DNA from: CAILUF01 sp964505265
GTDB lineage: Bacteria > Pseudomonadota > Alphaproteobacteria > Rickettsiales > UBA1997
Length of the DNA: 48,602 nt
Reading direction: 5' to 3'
NCBI GenBank assembly: GCA_964505265.1
Contig: CAZDGN010000013.1
Location: forward strand, 1-48,602
This document shows positions 23,926 to 32,702 of this stretch, piece by piece. The position numbers and the translations under genes are program-made. Within the stretch, counting starts at the first letter, position 1; every line of letters starts with the position of its first letter. Below the pieces are notes generated by a model. That model worked only from the letters and a program-made list of their open reading frames with translations. It did no database searches and was not told the DNA's origin.

Positions 23926-25530
23926 TTATTTTGGAATAATTTTTTCAATTTCTTTTCGGACGATTTCTTCAACTAAATTTGGGAGATTTTCATTTAACCA
24001 TTTTTCCAATTTTGGTTCCATCAAATTTATTGCAATTTTATTCAGTAATTCATTATTTCCAAATGATTCATTGATTTTTTTAACGATATCTTTGGCTTCA
24101 ATTAATTTTTTAATTGAGTTTGTCGATTGATAAATAGTTTCTTCGTGAATTAGGCTATGACTAATTTTTTCTAATTTAGGATTTGTTTCAATATTTTCTT
24201 CAAAATTATCTGTTGATTGGATTTGATTACGATAATCATTGAGTTCATCTTCGTGAATTTTGGTATTTTTTTTAATTGATGTTAGCTCCTCTTTGATGGC
24301 TTGCATTGAATTTTTAATTAGTTCATTTTCAAAATTTTGAATTTGAAAATCCTCTTCTTTTTCTTCTTTGTTGATATTGTTATTACTTGAGAGATCAGCT
24401 AATTCTTTAAGTTTTTGTTGATTGTAATCAATATTTTTATTGTTTAATAATTTATCGATTGATTCAATGAAATCAGGGCTTTTTTCAGTTTCATTTGCTA
24501 TATTGTTGTTGGTTTTTAAGGTTTCATCATCCTCAATTTTTGCATCTTCTGTGAGTGTCGTAAGATTTTCGTTGAGAGTAGTGAGAGATTGAGAAATTTC
24601 ATTGATTTCTTGATTAGAAATTTCAGACTCAGCTGGTGGTAAAATTTCTGCGGTTTTTTGGTTAATTTCTTCAAGATATTTTAGAGTTGGAGAAAATTTG
24701 AATGTTGAATTTTCGGAAATTCTACTTCTTAATTCATGAAAATTATCTTCAAGATAATCTTTGGATTTTTCTGTATTTTCAGTAATTTCCTGATTATTGT
24801 GAGGCGATATATTATTTTGCTGAGTTTTGCCAATTAAATTATCAATTGGATTAATTTTTTTGCTTTGATTTTTTACACTCTTAATATCATCATTTAAATC
24901 GCTAATCTCTTGTGCTTTATCTATTGATTTGAATGCTGGGGTTTGAGAATAGTCTTCTTCAATCGAAAGCGAAAAATCATCGTTTTTTGTTTCGTTGACT
25001 AAAGGTTTTTCATCGGTTAAATCAAGATTTTCAATTTTTATTTCTGGCTTTGTTATTTGTTTTTTTTGTTCAAGCTCGGCCTCTAATTTTTGTAATTCAA
25101 GTTCAATTGGGTCAGGCTTAGAGGTATCTTTTTTGGGATTTTGTTCTTGTGGTTTTATTTCTTCAATATCTTCTTCGCTATTTTCTTCATCGATTTGCAA
25201 TGAGTTTATTTCTTTTAAATTGGTTTTATTAGTAATTTTTTGTGATATATTTTTAATATTAAGTGACTCATCATCGAGATCTTTTAATAACTCACTTTGA
25301 TCTTCTTGGATGTTGTTTTCTGAAGAATTTTCGATATTTTCGATATTTTTAAGGTCTTCAAATAATTCAGTTTTTTCTGAATTATCATTAGATTCTGGTA
25401 AGTCTTTTAAATTTTCGCCAAAATAGTTTTGTTTAAGTTTTTTTTCTGGGTCTTCGCTAGGTTTAGGTAGCTTTCCAAGCTTTAATTTGATTGCCTCCAA
25501 TAGGCTTGATGAAGTGGTTTTTTCTGACAT
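23926..25530 (-). CDS. PopZ-like (DUF2497) polar organising protein with very long acidic linker
   Basis: The 534-residue product is mostly low-complexity Glu/Asp/Asn/Ser/Lys sequence (about residues 20-470), predicted disordered with coiled-coil stretches. The last 45 residues (LMEPKLEKWLNENLPNLVEE, then basic/acidic helix to IIPK) match the C-terminal oligomerisation helices of PopZ, the alphaproteobacterial pole-organising scaffold that binds ParB. The usual DUF2497 N-terminal segment (EPSMEEILASI-type) is not evident; the N-terminus is SSSLLEAIKLKLGKLPKP. Caulobacter PopZ is about 180 residues, so the linker is greatly expanded. I choose ATG 25530. Alternative: an unrelated acidic scaffold sharing only the C-terminal helices. 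Confidence 0.6.
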   Translation of the reverse strand: MSEKTTSSSLLEAIKLKLGKLPKPSEDPEKKLKQNYFGENLKDLPESNDNSEKTELFEDLKNIENIENSSENNIQEDQSELLKDLDDESLNIKNISQKITNKTNLKEINSLQIDEENSEEDIEEIKPQEQNPKKDTSKPDPIELELQKLEAELEQKKQITKPEIKIENLDLTDEKPLVNETKNDDFSLSIEEDYSQTPAFKSIDKAQEISDLNDDIKSVKNQSKKINPIDNLIGKTQQNNISPHNNQEITENTEKSKDYLEDNFHELRSRISENSTFKFSPTLKYLEEINQKTAEILPPAESEISNQEINEISQSLTTLNENLTTLTEDAKIEDDETLKTNNNIANETEKSPDFIESIDKLLNNKNIDYNQQKLKELADLSSNNNINKEEKEEDFQIQNFENELIKNSMQAIKEELTSIKKNTKIHEDELNDYRNQIQSTDNFEENIETNPKLEKISHSLIHEETIYQSTNSIKKLIEAKDIVKKINESFGNNELLNKIAINLMEPKLEKWLNENLPNLVEEIVRKEIEKIIPK

Positions 25531-25707
25531 TAAAAAATTAAAAATATTAAATAAATTCCTTAACAATATTCATAATTTTTAAATATTATTTCAACCAATT
25601 TTTTTATTTATCATAAAAAAAATTAAATTTGTTTTTTTAAATAAATTTGCTCTCTTGTTTATTTTAAAATTTAATTTTAAAATTAACTAAATTTAATTTA
25701 ATAAAAT
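25531..25707. other. AT-rich divergent intergenic region, popZ-like / der
   Basis: These 177 bp separate the divergent starts and are nearly all A and T with long T and A runs. They must hold both promoters, but I cannot point to convincing -35/-10 pairs. No ORF or stable hairpin was seen. Confidence 0.5.
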
Positions 25708-27159
25708 ATGTTTAAAATCGTCATAATTGGACGACCCAATGTTGGAAAATCCACTTTCTTTAATCGGCTTGTTGGTAAAAATTTTGCAATTACCGCCGAT
25801 ATTCCTGGTGTAACTCGAGACCGAAAAGAAGCACAGGCAAAGCTGGGGCCGCTTGATTTTATTGTTATCGACACTGCTGGCTTAGAAAATGAAATTACCA
25901 ATAACTCACTTGAGCAAAGAATGGTTGAACAAACTCATTTAGCGATAGATGATGCCGATTTATGTTTATTTGTCGTTGATGGCAGAGCTGGCATTAACAA
26001 TACCGATTATTATTTTGCCAATATTTTAAGAAAATTAAAAAAACCAACTTTTTTAATTGCTAATAAATGCGAAAATTTTAATCAAAATTTCTTTGATAGC
26101 GAATTTTATAAATTAGGCTTTGGCAAACCAATTGCCATTTCAGCTGAGCATAAAATTGGCTTTGGCGATCTATATGATGCAATTGCGCCCGAAATTGAAA
26201 AATATCAAAAAAATTTCGGCGAATTAGAAATTGAAATTAAAAATGAGGTGCCAAATGAAGTCGCTTCTGATGATGAAAATGATTTACAAGAAGATGATAA
26301 AAATCATTTATTTCAAATTGCAGTGATCGGCAGACCAAATGCAGGTAAATCAAGTTTTTTAAATAAAGTTTTAGGAAAAGACCGACTTATAACTGGCCCT
26401 GAAGCTGGCATTACCCGAGATGCAATCGCCATTGACCATCTATACAAAAATATCCCAATTCGCTTCATCGACACCGCAGGAATCCGCAAAAAAAGTGCCA
26501 TCAATAAAGAATTAGAAAAGCTATCGAGTCTCGATAGTTTTCGTGCTCTGCGATTTGCCCAAATTGCAATTTTAATGATTGATGCCAATTGTTTTTTAGA
26601 TCACCAAGACTTAGCCTTGGCGGGGCAAGTTTTAAAAGAGGGTCGAGGTTTAGTTTTTGCTATTAATAAAATTGATGAAGTGAAAGGCGATAAAGAAGTT
26701 TTTATGCGCCAAGTTCGTTCGCAACTTCAAGAATTATTACCTGAAATTTCTGGTGCGCCGATTTTAGGAATATCCGCTAAAACTGGCTATAATGTAGAAA
26801 AAATCATCGATTTGACAATTGAAACTCACAAGCAATGGAGTGCCTATATTTCGACTTCAAAATTGATGGAGTGGCTTAAATATGCACAATCACAACATTC
26901 ACCTCAACTTTATAAGGGTCGTAATGTAAATCTTAAATATATAACTCAAATTAAAAGACGCCCACCAACCTTTGCAGTTTTTACTAATTATCCAAAGGCT
27001 CTTGAAGGAGGATATCAACGCTATTTAGTAAAAAATTTACGCGAATATTTTAATTTAAATTTAACCCCTATTCGCTTATATTTAAGAAAAAGTGAAAATC
27101 CATTTGCCGATAAAAAAGAAAAAAATTTTTCTAAAAAACTTCATGTTAAAAAAAGTTAA
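25708..27159 (+). CDS. der: Ribosome biogenesis GTPase Der (EngA)
   Basis: Essential GTPase for 50S subunit maturation. The 483-residue product has two tandem G domains: first P-loop GRPNVGKSTFF (about residues 8-18) with DTAGLE and NKCE, second P-loop GRPNAGKSSFL (about 209-219) with DTAGIRKK and NKIDEV. An acidic linker lies between them (about 175-200), and a KH-like C-terminal domain (KRRPPTFAVFTNYP) ends in a basic tail. This double-G-domain layout is unique to Der. It is a single-gene unit converging with trmFO 6 bp downstream. Confidence 0.96.
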   Translation: MFKIVIIGRPNVGKSTFFNRLVGKNFAITADIPGVTRDRKEAQAKLGPLDFIVIDTAGLENEITNNSLEQRMVEQTHLAIDDADLCLFVVDGRAGINNTDYYFANILRKLKKPTFLIANKCENFNQNFFDSEFYKLGFGKPIAISAEHKIGFGDLYDAIAPEIEKYQKNFGELEIEIKNEVPNEVASDDENDLQEDDKNHLFQIAVIGRPNAGKSSFLNKVLGKDRLITGPEAGITRDAIAIDHLYKNIPIRFIDTAGIRKKSAINKELEKLSSLDSFRALRFAQIAILMIDANCFLDHQDLALAGQVLKEGRGLVFAINKIDEVKGDKEVFMRQVRSQLQELLPEISGAPILGISAKTGYNVEKIIDLTIETHKQWSAYISTSKLMEWLKYAQSQHSPQLYKGRNVNLKYITQIKRRPPTFAVFTNYPKALEGGYQRYLVKNLREYFNLNLTPIRLYLRKSENPFADKKEKNFSKKLHVKKS

Positions 27160-27165
27160 ATTATT

Positions 27166-28557
27166 TTAAGCATATTTTAATTTCCATCTGGTAATTTCGT
27201 CAATCGCCCTTTGGCTGTAGGCATTTTTTCTATCATCTTTTTTGATATTATTTGATAATGGTTCAAACAAACCAAAATTAACATTCATCGGCTGATAAGA
27301 ATTATTGGCGGTGACAATTCTTTGATTAGAATCTGGCGAGATATGATTTAGCAAGCTTCCAATCGCCGTTTTATTTGATGGTCGATGAATATTTGATAGA
27401 TTATTTTTTAAATCATGAGCAATAAAAATACCCGTAATCAACCCCATCGAAGCCGACTCAACATAGCCTTCAACTCCCGTGATTTGGCCAGCAAAATAAA
27501 TGTTTGGCGATGATTTAAAGCGTCCAAATTCGTCAAGCAAATTTGGCGAATTAATAAAGCAATTGCGATGGATGCCACCAAGCCTTGCAAATTCAGCATT
27601 TTCAAGACTTGGAATCATTCGAAAAACTCGTTGTTGTTCGCCATAGGTCATTTTTGTTTGAAAACCAACCATATTATAAATTGAGCCCGATGCATTGTCT
27701 TGTCTGAGCTGAACAACACCGTAAGGTTTTTCTTTGCGATCTTTTAATTTGGTTAAGGCGGGAGATTTTGGAAAATGTGGATTGGTTAAGCCAACCGGTT
27801 TGAGCGGCCCAAATCGCAAAACATCTTCGCCTCTTTTTGCCATTTCTTCAATTGGAAGACAGCCATCGAAATATGGGGTGTTGGTTTCCCATTCTTTAAA
27901 TTCAATTTTTTTAGAATTAAGAATTTCTTGCACTAAATTTTGATATTGCTCCTTATTGAGTGGGCAATTGATGTAATCGGCCCCCTCGCCTTTGTCGTAT
28001 CTTGATTGAAACCATGCCACATCAAAATTAATTGAATCCTTGAAAATAATTGGAGCGATGGCATCAAAAAAAGCCAAATTTTCTTGATTGGTGTGTTTTA
28101 AAATTTGCGAAGTTAGACTTTCGGTGGTTAGCGGTCCAGTGGCTATTACCCAAATTTCAGAGCTGTTAAAAGGAATTTCCAAAATTTCTTGGCGAATAAT
28201 TTTGACTTTATTGGTAGCCAATAATTTTTCTTCAATAAATTTTGAAAAACCCTCCCGATCCACTGCTAAAGCGCTTCCTGCTGGAACTTTGTTGGCATCT
28301 CCTGCCATCATTATTAATGAATTTAAGATTCGCAATTCTTGATGAAGCAAACCAATGGCGGTAGTAATTTCATCACTGCGAAGTGAGTTTGAGCATACTA
28401 ATTCTGCTAAATTTTCGGTGCGATGAGCAAAAGTTTTACGATTTTCGTTGCGATATTCATATAAATTTACTGCGATATTTCTATTAGCTAATTGCCAAGC
28501 TAGTTCGCTTCCAGCTAAGCCAGCACCTACAATATTTACTTCACAAATTGAATTCAT
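27166..28557 (-). CDS. trmFO: Methylenetetrahydrofolate--tRNA-(uracil-5-)-methyltransferase
   Basis: FAD- and folate-dependent enzyme that makes m5U54 in tRNA. The 463-residue product starts with the dinucleotide fold VGAGLAGSELAWQLA (about residues 10-24), includes ELVCSNSLRSDE, a characteristic TrmFO segment, and VDREGFSKFIEE, and near the C-terminus GQITGVEGYVESASMG, with HISPDSNQ. The length and the separate small-GidA signature distinguish it from MnmG (over 600 residues). It stands downstream of a strong hairpin terminator and so is probably transcribed on its own, with a promoter near 28558-28582. Confidence 0.95.
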   Translation of the reverse strand: MNSICEVNIVGAGLAGSELAWQLANRNIAVNLYEYRNENRKTFAHRTENLAELVCSNSLRSDEITTAIGLLHQELRILNSLIMMAGDANKVPAGSALAVDREGFSKFIEEKLLATNKVKIIRQEILEIPFNSSEIWVIATGPLTTESLTSQILKHTNQENLAFFDAIAPIIFKDSINFDVAWFQSRYDKGEGADYINCPLNKEQYQNLVQEILNSKKIEFKEWETNTPYFDGCLPIEEMAKRGEDVLRFGPLKPVGLTNPHFPKSPALTKLKDRKEKPYGVVQLRQDNASGSIYNMVGFQTKMTYGEQQRVFRMIPSLENAEFARLGGIHRNCFINSPNLLDEFGRFKSSPNIYFAGQITGVEGYVESASMGLITGIFIAHDLKNNLSNIHRPSNKTAIGSLLNHISPDSNQRIVTANNSYQPMNVNFGLFEPLSNNIKKDDRKNAYSQRAIDEITRWKLKYA

Positions 28558-28581
28558 AATTTTATTTTTTTACATTAAAAA

Positions 28582-28607
28582 ACCTCGTGATAATTATATC
28601 ACGAGGT
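28582..28607 (-). terminator. Rho-independent terminator after the virB8-virB9-lipoprotein genes
   Basis: An 11-bp perfect stem (ACCTCGTGATA / TATCACGAGGT, 4-nt loop ATTA) is followed on the minus strand by TTTTTT. It is the most GC-rich hairpin in the non-coding DNA of the window. It lies 25 bp after the lipoprotein stop and just before trmFO, so it ends the upstream minus-strand unit. Confidence 0.88.
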
Positions 28608-28631
28608 GATTTAAATTAAAATATTTTAATC

Positions 28632-29027
28632 TTAATTTGAATTTTGTTTTTTAATTTTCTCAAGATTAGCTTTACCAACCTTATCAAATTTATAATAATA
28701 AACTAACTCTCTTTGGTTGATTGTGTTGGCATCAATAATTGCTTCTGGGATGCCCCATATCGGAGAAATCGGCCATGTTAAAAGATTGAGGGTTCCATAT
28801 AGATAATGATTAGAATCTCCGCCATTTCCTGATGCTAAATAAAAATTACCAAACCCAGGTAAGATATTTAACAATCCAGCCATAAATGGCTTAGCCACTG
28901 GCTCTTCGTCAGTTTCTCTTATTCCATAAGATTTTAATTCTCGCAAATCTTCTTTTTCAGATTTTGTTAAATGTGTACATGATGATAAAAATAAAGAAAG
29001 TAAGATTAAAGAAATTATCTTTTTCAT
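28632..29027 (-). CDS. Lipoprotein of unknown function downstream of virB9
   Basis: The 131-residue product has a lipoprotein signal with lipobox LSSC (about residues 14-17). The mature part contains PFMAGLLNILPGFGNFYLAS and a second hydrophobic stretch GTLNLLTWPISPIWG, followed by IIDANTINQRELVYYY and a basic tail. The Gly/Phe/Tyr pattern faintly recalls TM2-type domains. It is much longer than typical VirB7 (about 50 residues), so I do not call it virB7, although a lipoprotein beside VirB9 is where VirB7 would be expected. It lies 70 bp after virB9 and before a strong terminator. Confidence 0.65.
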   Translation of the reverse strand: MKKIISLILLSLFLSSCTHLTKSEKEDLRELKSYGIRETDEEPVAKPFMAGLLNILPGFGNFYLASGNGGDSNHYLYGTLNLLTWPISPIWGIPEAIIDANTINQRELVYYYKFDKVGKANLEKIKKQNSN

Positions 29028-29097
29028 ATTTTTAAAAAATTGAGTTAATAAATTTAACTCTAAGTTATAGGTAAAAAAAAATAAGTCAAATTTTATT

Positions 29098-30222
29098 TTA
29101 AAAAGGCAGTCCCAAGGCTCTGGAGCGAGCCGATTTTGATTGTTGCATTAAAGGATTATTATCCATTCCTGTCATCCCCTCAAAAGCCTGATTTGAACTA
29201 TTATTGGCCATACCACTTACACCAAACATTTGCGAATTATCAATTCCTGCCATTGGCTCATTAGTCTGACTCAACATAGGTTGAGGTGGAGTAGCATAAG
29301 ATGGTAGTTGTTGAACTGATGGAACTGGATAAGAAGGTGCAGATGATTGTTGACTAAAATTCGGTGTTGAAGAAAAATTATTTGGCATAGCCTGATCAAA
29401 ATTTTGTAGCCTTTTGACCCCTTTATCATTTGGTAAAACCGTTGAATTCTTGGCGGAACCATTGGTATAAGTTTCCATATTATAGACACAAACAATATCA
29501 CTTCCATTGCGAAGAGTAAATTGTGGTGCTACTTTTTCTACTATCATATATTTTCCAGCTATACGATAATTGACGATGGTTTCATAGCCCTCGGAATCAA
29601 CAGAGTAAATCGCTGGAGCTTCAGAATTTTTGTTGGCAAATTCTAAATAGGTAAATATTCCATCATCAAAAACTTTAGAAGGTGCAATAATTTTCTCTCC
29701 TGTATATTGGTAATTGAAATTATATGATGATAGGTCGCGCAAATCTGGCTCGTCTGGAGCTGGGGATTTGGCAAATTCAACAATATTTTTGTCTTTTTCA
29801 TCTGGATAAAGAAATTTAACTACAAAAATCAAATCCTTATCTCCCATACCCTTCGCTTCTTTGGCCACTAATTCAAAATGATAAACCCTTTTGGAGGTAA
29901 GAACTGTCATGTTGGTTTCAGAATTATCTTCGCCAACGGGCTTCAAAAATAAGCGATTATCTAGAGTTTCAACCAGCCATAAGGTTGGGTTTCCCATAGA
30001 AATTGTATTGATTATTTCGCCAGCTTCAAACTCAATGAAGCCTTGATAGGTGTAATGCCCAAAATAACGATATAATTCATTTGGGTTATAAACATAGCTT
30101 CTAAACTTTTTTTCTGAACCTAAAAATCTTGGAAGTTGAGCACTTAAAACATGATTAGAGTTTATAAAAATTATTAATGTAATAAAAAATAATTTCTGCA
30201 ATAATGTTTGGATTTTTTTCAT
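29098..30222 (-). CDS. virB9: VirB9-type outer-membrane core complex protein
   Basis: The 374-residue product has a Sec signal (residues 1 to about 28), an N-terminal beta domain (about 30-150, with WLVETLDNRLFLKPVGED and TVLTSKRVYHFEL) and the conserved C-terminal domain (about 170-262: FNYQYTG, PSKVFDDGIFTYLEF, GYETIVNYRIAGKYMIVEK and RNGSDIVCVYN). VirB9 forms the outer-membrane core of type IV secretion with VirB7 and VirB10. About 110 extra C-terminal residues are Gln/Ser/Pro/Met-rich, absent from typical VirB9. virB8 precedes it by 6 bp; virB10, virB11 and virD4 are not in the window. Confidence 0.88.
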   Translation of the reverse strand: MKKIQTLLQKLFFITLIIFINSNHVLSAQLPRFLGSEKKFRSYVYNPNELYRYFGHYTYQGFIEFEAGEIINTISMGNPTLWLVETLDNRLFLKPVGEDNSETNMTVLTSKRVYHFELVAKEAKGMGDKDLIFVVKFLYPDEKDKNIVEFAKSPAPDEPDLRDLSSYNFNYQYTGEKIIAPSKVFDDGIFTYLEFANKNSEAPAIYSVDSEGYETIVNYRIAGKYMIVEKVAPQFTLRNGSDIVCVYNMETYTNGSAKNSTVLPNDKGVKRLQNFDQAMPNNFSSTPNFSQQSSAPSYPVPSVQQLPSYATPPQPMLSQTNEPMAGIDNSQMFGVSGMANNSSNQAFEGMTGMDNNPLMQQSKSARSRALGLPF

Positions 30223-30228
30223 AGGGTA

Positions 30229-31077
30229 TTAATTATTAATTTTATATAATGTATATTTATTAACCATAAAATTTAAATTTGGTTGAAAATCATTTTTATA
30301 AATCGCTTGATATTCATAGTTAATTTTTGCTATGAAATTTTCAATTGTTGAAATATTGTTGCCATAATCATCAATGTAATGCAAAATACCCTGAAACCTT
30401 ATATCAGCTTGATAAGGAATGGGTGAAATGATAAAATATAATAATTTTTGGGCTATGTTTGCTGGCTCTTTTCGATAAAATCTTATGTTATTAATTACCA
30501 CAGTTTTAAAATAATTCTTACCAAAATATTGGATTGGTCCAGAACGATTTTCTTTGGACATAATTTTTTGGAAATTTTTATATTCTAAAAAGGACGAGTT
30601 GTTTTTAATCAGAGAATATTTAAGATTTAAATCGGTGACATCGCCTTTTCTAAAATCAAATTCTTCACGATCTTTAATATATTTTACTAATAAAAATTTT
30701 ATAATTGAATCGTCAAAATTCTCTACATTTCTATCGTAATTTGCCTCACCCTTTTTTGGTTTTAATTTTACTAAATTAACATCATACGGACCAATATCAT
30801 TTTTTGCCTGAATATAAATTGGCTGGACTATTCTTAAAGGAAAAATTGCTAAATTAATTTTATAAATAACAAACATTAATGAAAAAAGAATAGCTATCGC
30901 GATAAATAGGTATGTTCTATCGCATATCGGACTAACATAGCGAAAAAAATACCAGTCTTTAGCATCTTCAAAATATTTGTTGTTTTGAATATTTTCTTGA
31001 ATAAATTTACTATATTCAGCCTCAACTTCTTGATCTTTGGATATTAAATTGGTTTTAATAAATTTATCATTTTTCAT
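30229..31077 (-). CDS. virB8: VirB8-type inner-membrane protein
   Basis: The 282-residue product has a cytoplasmic N-terminal tail of about 55 residues, one transmembrane helix (about 56-80), and a periplasmic alpha/beta domain with the VirB8 pattern (early FDDSIIKFLLVKYIKDREEF, central YFGKNYFKTVVINNIRFYR, then a late strand with FIAKINYEYQ). VirB8 nucleates the type IV secretion channel. The stop of the CinA-type gene overlaps its ATG (TAATG) and virB9 follows directly, so it is embedded in an operon with envelope genes. Rickettsiales commonly carry several virB8 and virB9 copies at dispersed loci. Confidence 0.82.
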   Translation of the reverse strand: MKNDKFIKTNLISKDQEVEAEYSKFIQENIQNNKYFEDAKDWYFFRYVSPICDRTYLFIAIAILFSLMFVIYKINLAIFPLRIVQPIYIQAKNDIGPYDVNLVKLKPKKGEANYDRNVENFDDSIIKFLLVKYIKDREEFDFRKGDVTDLNLKYSLIKNNSSFLEYKNFQKIMSKENRSGPIQYFGKNYFKTVVINNIRFYRKEPANIAQKLLYFIISPIPYQADIRFQGILHYIDDYGNNISTIENFIAKINYEYQAIYKNDFQPNLNFMVNKYTLYKINN

Positions 31078-31820
31078 TATTTAATTTCAATAATTGAATT
31101 GGCTTTAATTTTATTAATATTATTAGTCATTTTTAAAATTGCATTATCAATAATTGCTGGTTCAATACCTCTAAAAACCAGAGAAGTTCCGCCTTCAAAT
31201 GGATAGCTTCCGATTGATATATTCGGATATTCATTTTGTAAAATTGTTAAATCTTTGGCAATAATACTTTCGGTTAAATTACTAACAATTTCTTTGGAGA
31301 AAATTTTATTCCCAGATTTTAATTTGGCTTTACAAGAATTGAACATTCCCTGAAAAATTTTCGGCACTCCTGCTAATACAAAAACATTTTCAACAAAAAA
31401 TCCAGGGGCAGATGAAACTGGATTGTCTAGAAGGCTTGCCAATTCTGGAACCATAGCCATTTTCAAGCGAGCTTCATTAACATTTTCTTTACCATAAAAT
31501 TTATGTAGAATTTCTTGAGCTTGGCTATTTAAAATTAATTTTTGATTAAAAACTTTGGCGATTGCCAGCGAGGTTATATCGTCGTGAGTTGGACCAATTC
31601 CACCGCTGGTGAAAACATAATTATATTTGTTTTTTAAGATACTTACTGCTTCAATTATTTCATTTTCAATGTCGCCAACAACTCTCACTTCTTTTAAAAT
31701 AATTCCAAGTTCAGTAAGATTTTTTGCTAAAAAATTAATGTTTAAATCCGCGGTTCTTCCAGACAAAATCTCATCTCCAATCACAAGAAAACCTGCAGTA
31801 ACAATATTAATTTGCGACAT
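31077..31820 (-). CDS. CinA N-terminal / MoaB-fold molybdopterin-binding domain protein
   Basis: The 247-residue product has the COG1058 domain: AGFLVIGDEILSGRTADLN (about residues 9-27), VVGD, FTSGGIGPTHDDIT (about 90-103), then PGFFVENVFVLAGVPKIF. It corresponds to the N-terminal half of CinA, without the C-terminal NMN deamidase domain, as in many alphaproteobacteria. Molecular function is uncertain: possibly ADP-ribose or NMN-related hydrolysis. It precedes virB8 with a TAATG overlap; the AT-rich gap before it has a possible terminator of dacA. Confidence 0.85.
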   Translation of the reverse strand: MSQINIVTAGFLVIGDEILSGRTADLNINFLAKNLTELGIILKEVRVVGDIENEIIEAVSILKNKYNYVFTSGGIGPTHDDITSLAIAKVFNQKLILNSQAQEILHKFYGKENVNEARLKMAMVPELASLLDNPVSSAPGFFVENVFVLAGVPKIFQGMFNSCKAKLKSGNKIFSKEIVSNLTESIIAKDLTILQNEYPNISIGSYPFEGGTSLVFRGIEPAIIDNAILKMTNNINKIKANSIIEIK

Positions 31821-31869
31821 AAAATGTTGTTAATGTTATTAAAATTTATTTCTATTAAAATATAAAACT

Positions 31870-31898
31870 AATTAAAAAATTAAAGAGATTTTTTAATT
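31870..31898 (-). terminator. AT-rich hairpin after the D,D-carboxypeptidase gene
   Basis: Perfect 11-bp arms (AATTAAAAAAT / ATTTTTTAATT, 7-nt loop) overlap the stop codon of the carboxypeptidase gene. On the minus strand the second arm supplies a T6 run. All-A/T stem, so only a candidate terminator between lpxB-dacA and the cinA-virB8-virB9 unit. Confidence 0.4.
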
Positions 31899-32702
31899 AA
31901 AAACTAAATCAAACAAAAATATTGTTAAATTATCTCGAATTTTAGAATTTTTACAACCAGTTACCACTGAAAAATATCTTTTAGAATTTTTGCTTGCAAC
32001 CCCAACCAAATTGAATCCAGCTTTTGAAGTGTAGCCTGTTTTCATGCCTTCTGCACCTAAGTAATTTTTTAAAAAATTATTCGAGCTTTTATAAATTTTA
32101 CCATTTAGAGAAAATTCTTTTAGTCCAAAAAAATTATAATATTGTGGAAAATCATTTTTAAGTTTAATAGCAAGTTTTACCAAATCTTTTGCAGTAGAAT
32201 ATTGACCATCGTAATGCAAGCCAGAAGCATTTCTAAAGGCGGTATTATTCATACCTAAAGTTAAAGCTTTTTCATTCATTTTTCTAACAAAATTCCACTC
32301 GCTTCCAGCAATTTTTTCTGCTAAGGCAATGGCATTTTCATTAAATGAACGCACTAAAAGCCCTTTTAAGGCATCTTCAACATTAGTCTTATCTCCTTCT
32401 TTGACGAACAAACTATTTACTTTATTTACAGCTGAAATTTCTTCGGCTCGAGCCGAATAAAACAATGTTTCATCAATTTGAATTTGATTTTTTTTTAATG
32501 CTTCAAAAACTAAATATGCGGTCATCATTTTAGTAAGTGATGCAGGGTAAATTAGTTTAGTGCTTTGATTTTCATAATATATTTTTCCATTTTCATCGGC
32601 AATTAATAAGCTACCATCCTGAGAGCAGGGTTCTATAACATTGGCGCAAGCAGATTTAATAAAAAAATTTATGAACAAAAAAATTATTAGCAAAAACTTC
32701 AT
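31893..32702 (-). CDS. D-alanyl-D-alanine carboxypeptidase (PBP5/6 family)
   Basis: Serine-type enzyme that trims the terminal D-Ala of peptidoglycan stem peptides. The 269-residue product has a signal peptide (about residues 1-20), the SxxK nucleophile SLTK at 55-58, the second motif SFN (about 114) in place of the usual SGN, and the KTG box in GMKTGYTSKAG (about residue 213). It ends soon after, so the C-terminal beta domain and amphipathic anchor of E. coli DacA are missing, as in short secreted members. It follows lpxB with an ATGA overlap. The gene is dacA-like; substrate details are inferred. Confidence 0.88.
   Translation of the reverse strand: MKFLLIIFLFINFFIKSACANVIEPCSQDGSLLIADENGKIYYENQSTKLIYPASLTKMMTAYLVFEALKKNQIQIDETLFYSARAEEISAVNKVNSLFVKEGDKTNVEDALKGLLVRSFNENAIALAEKIAGSEWNFVRKMNEKALTLGMNNTAFRNASGLHYDGQYSTAKDLVKLAIKLKNDFPQYYNFFGLKEFSLNGKIYKSSNNFLKNYLGAEGMKTGYTSKAGFNLVGVASKNSKRYFSVVTGCKNSKIRDNLTIFLFDLVFN

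Noticed and set aside
24995..25300. Ser/Phe-rich ORF on the + strand opposite the PopZ-like gene.
   Set aside because: It is the antisense of Glu/Lys/Asp-rich codons and has no motif or start context.
28632..29027. Calling the lipoprotein virB7.
   Set aside because: Too long, and with hydrophobic segments after the lipobox unlike VirB7; only the position fits.
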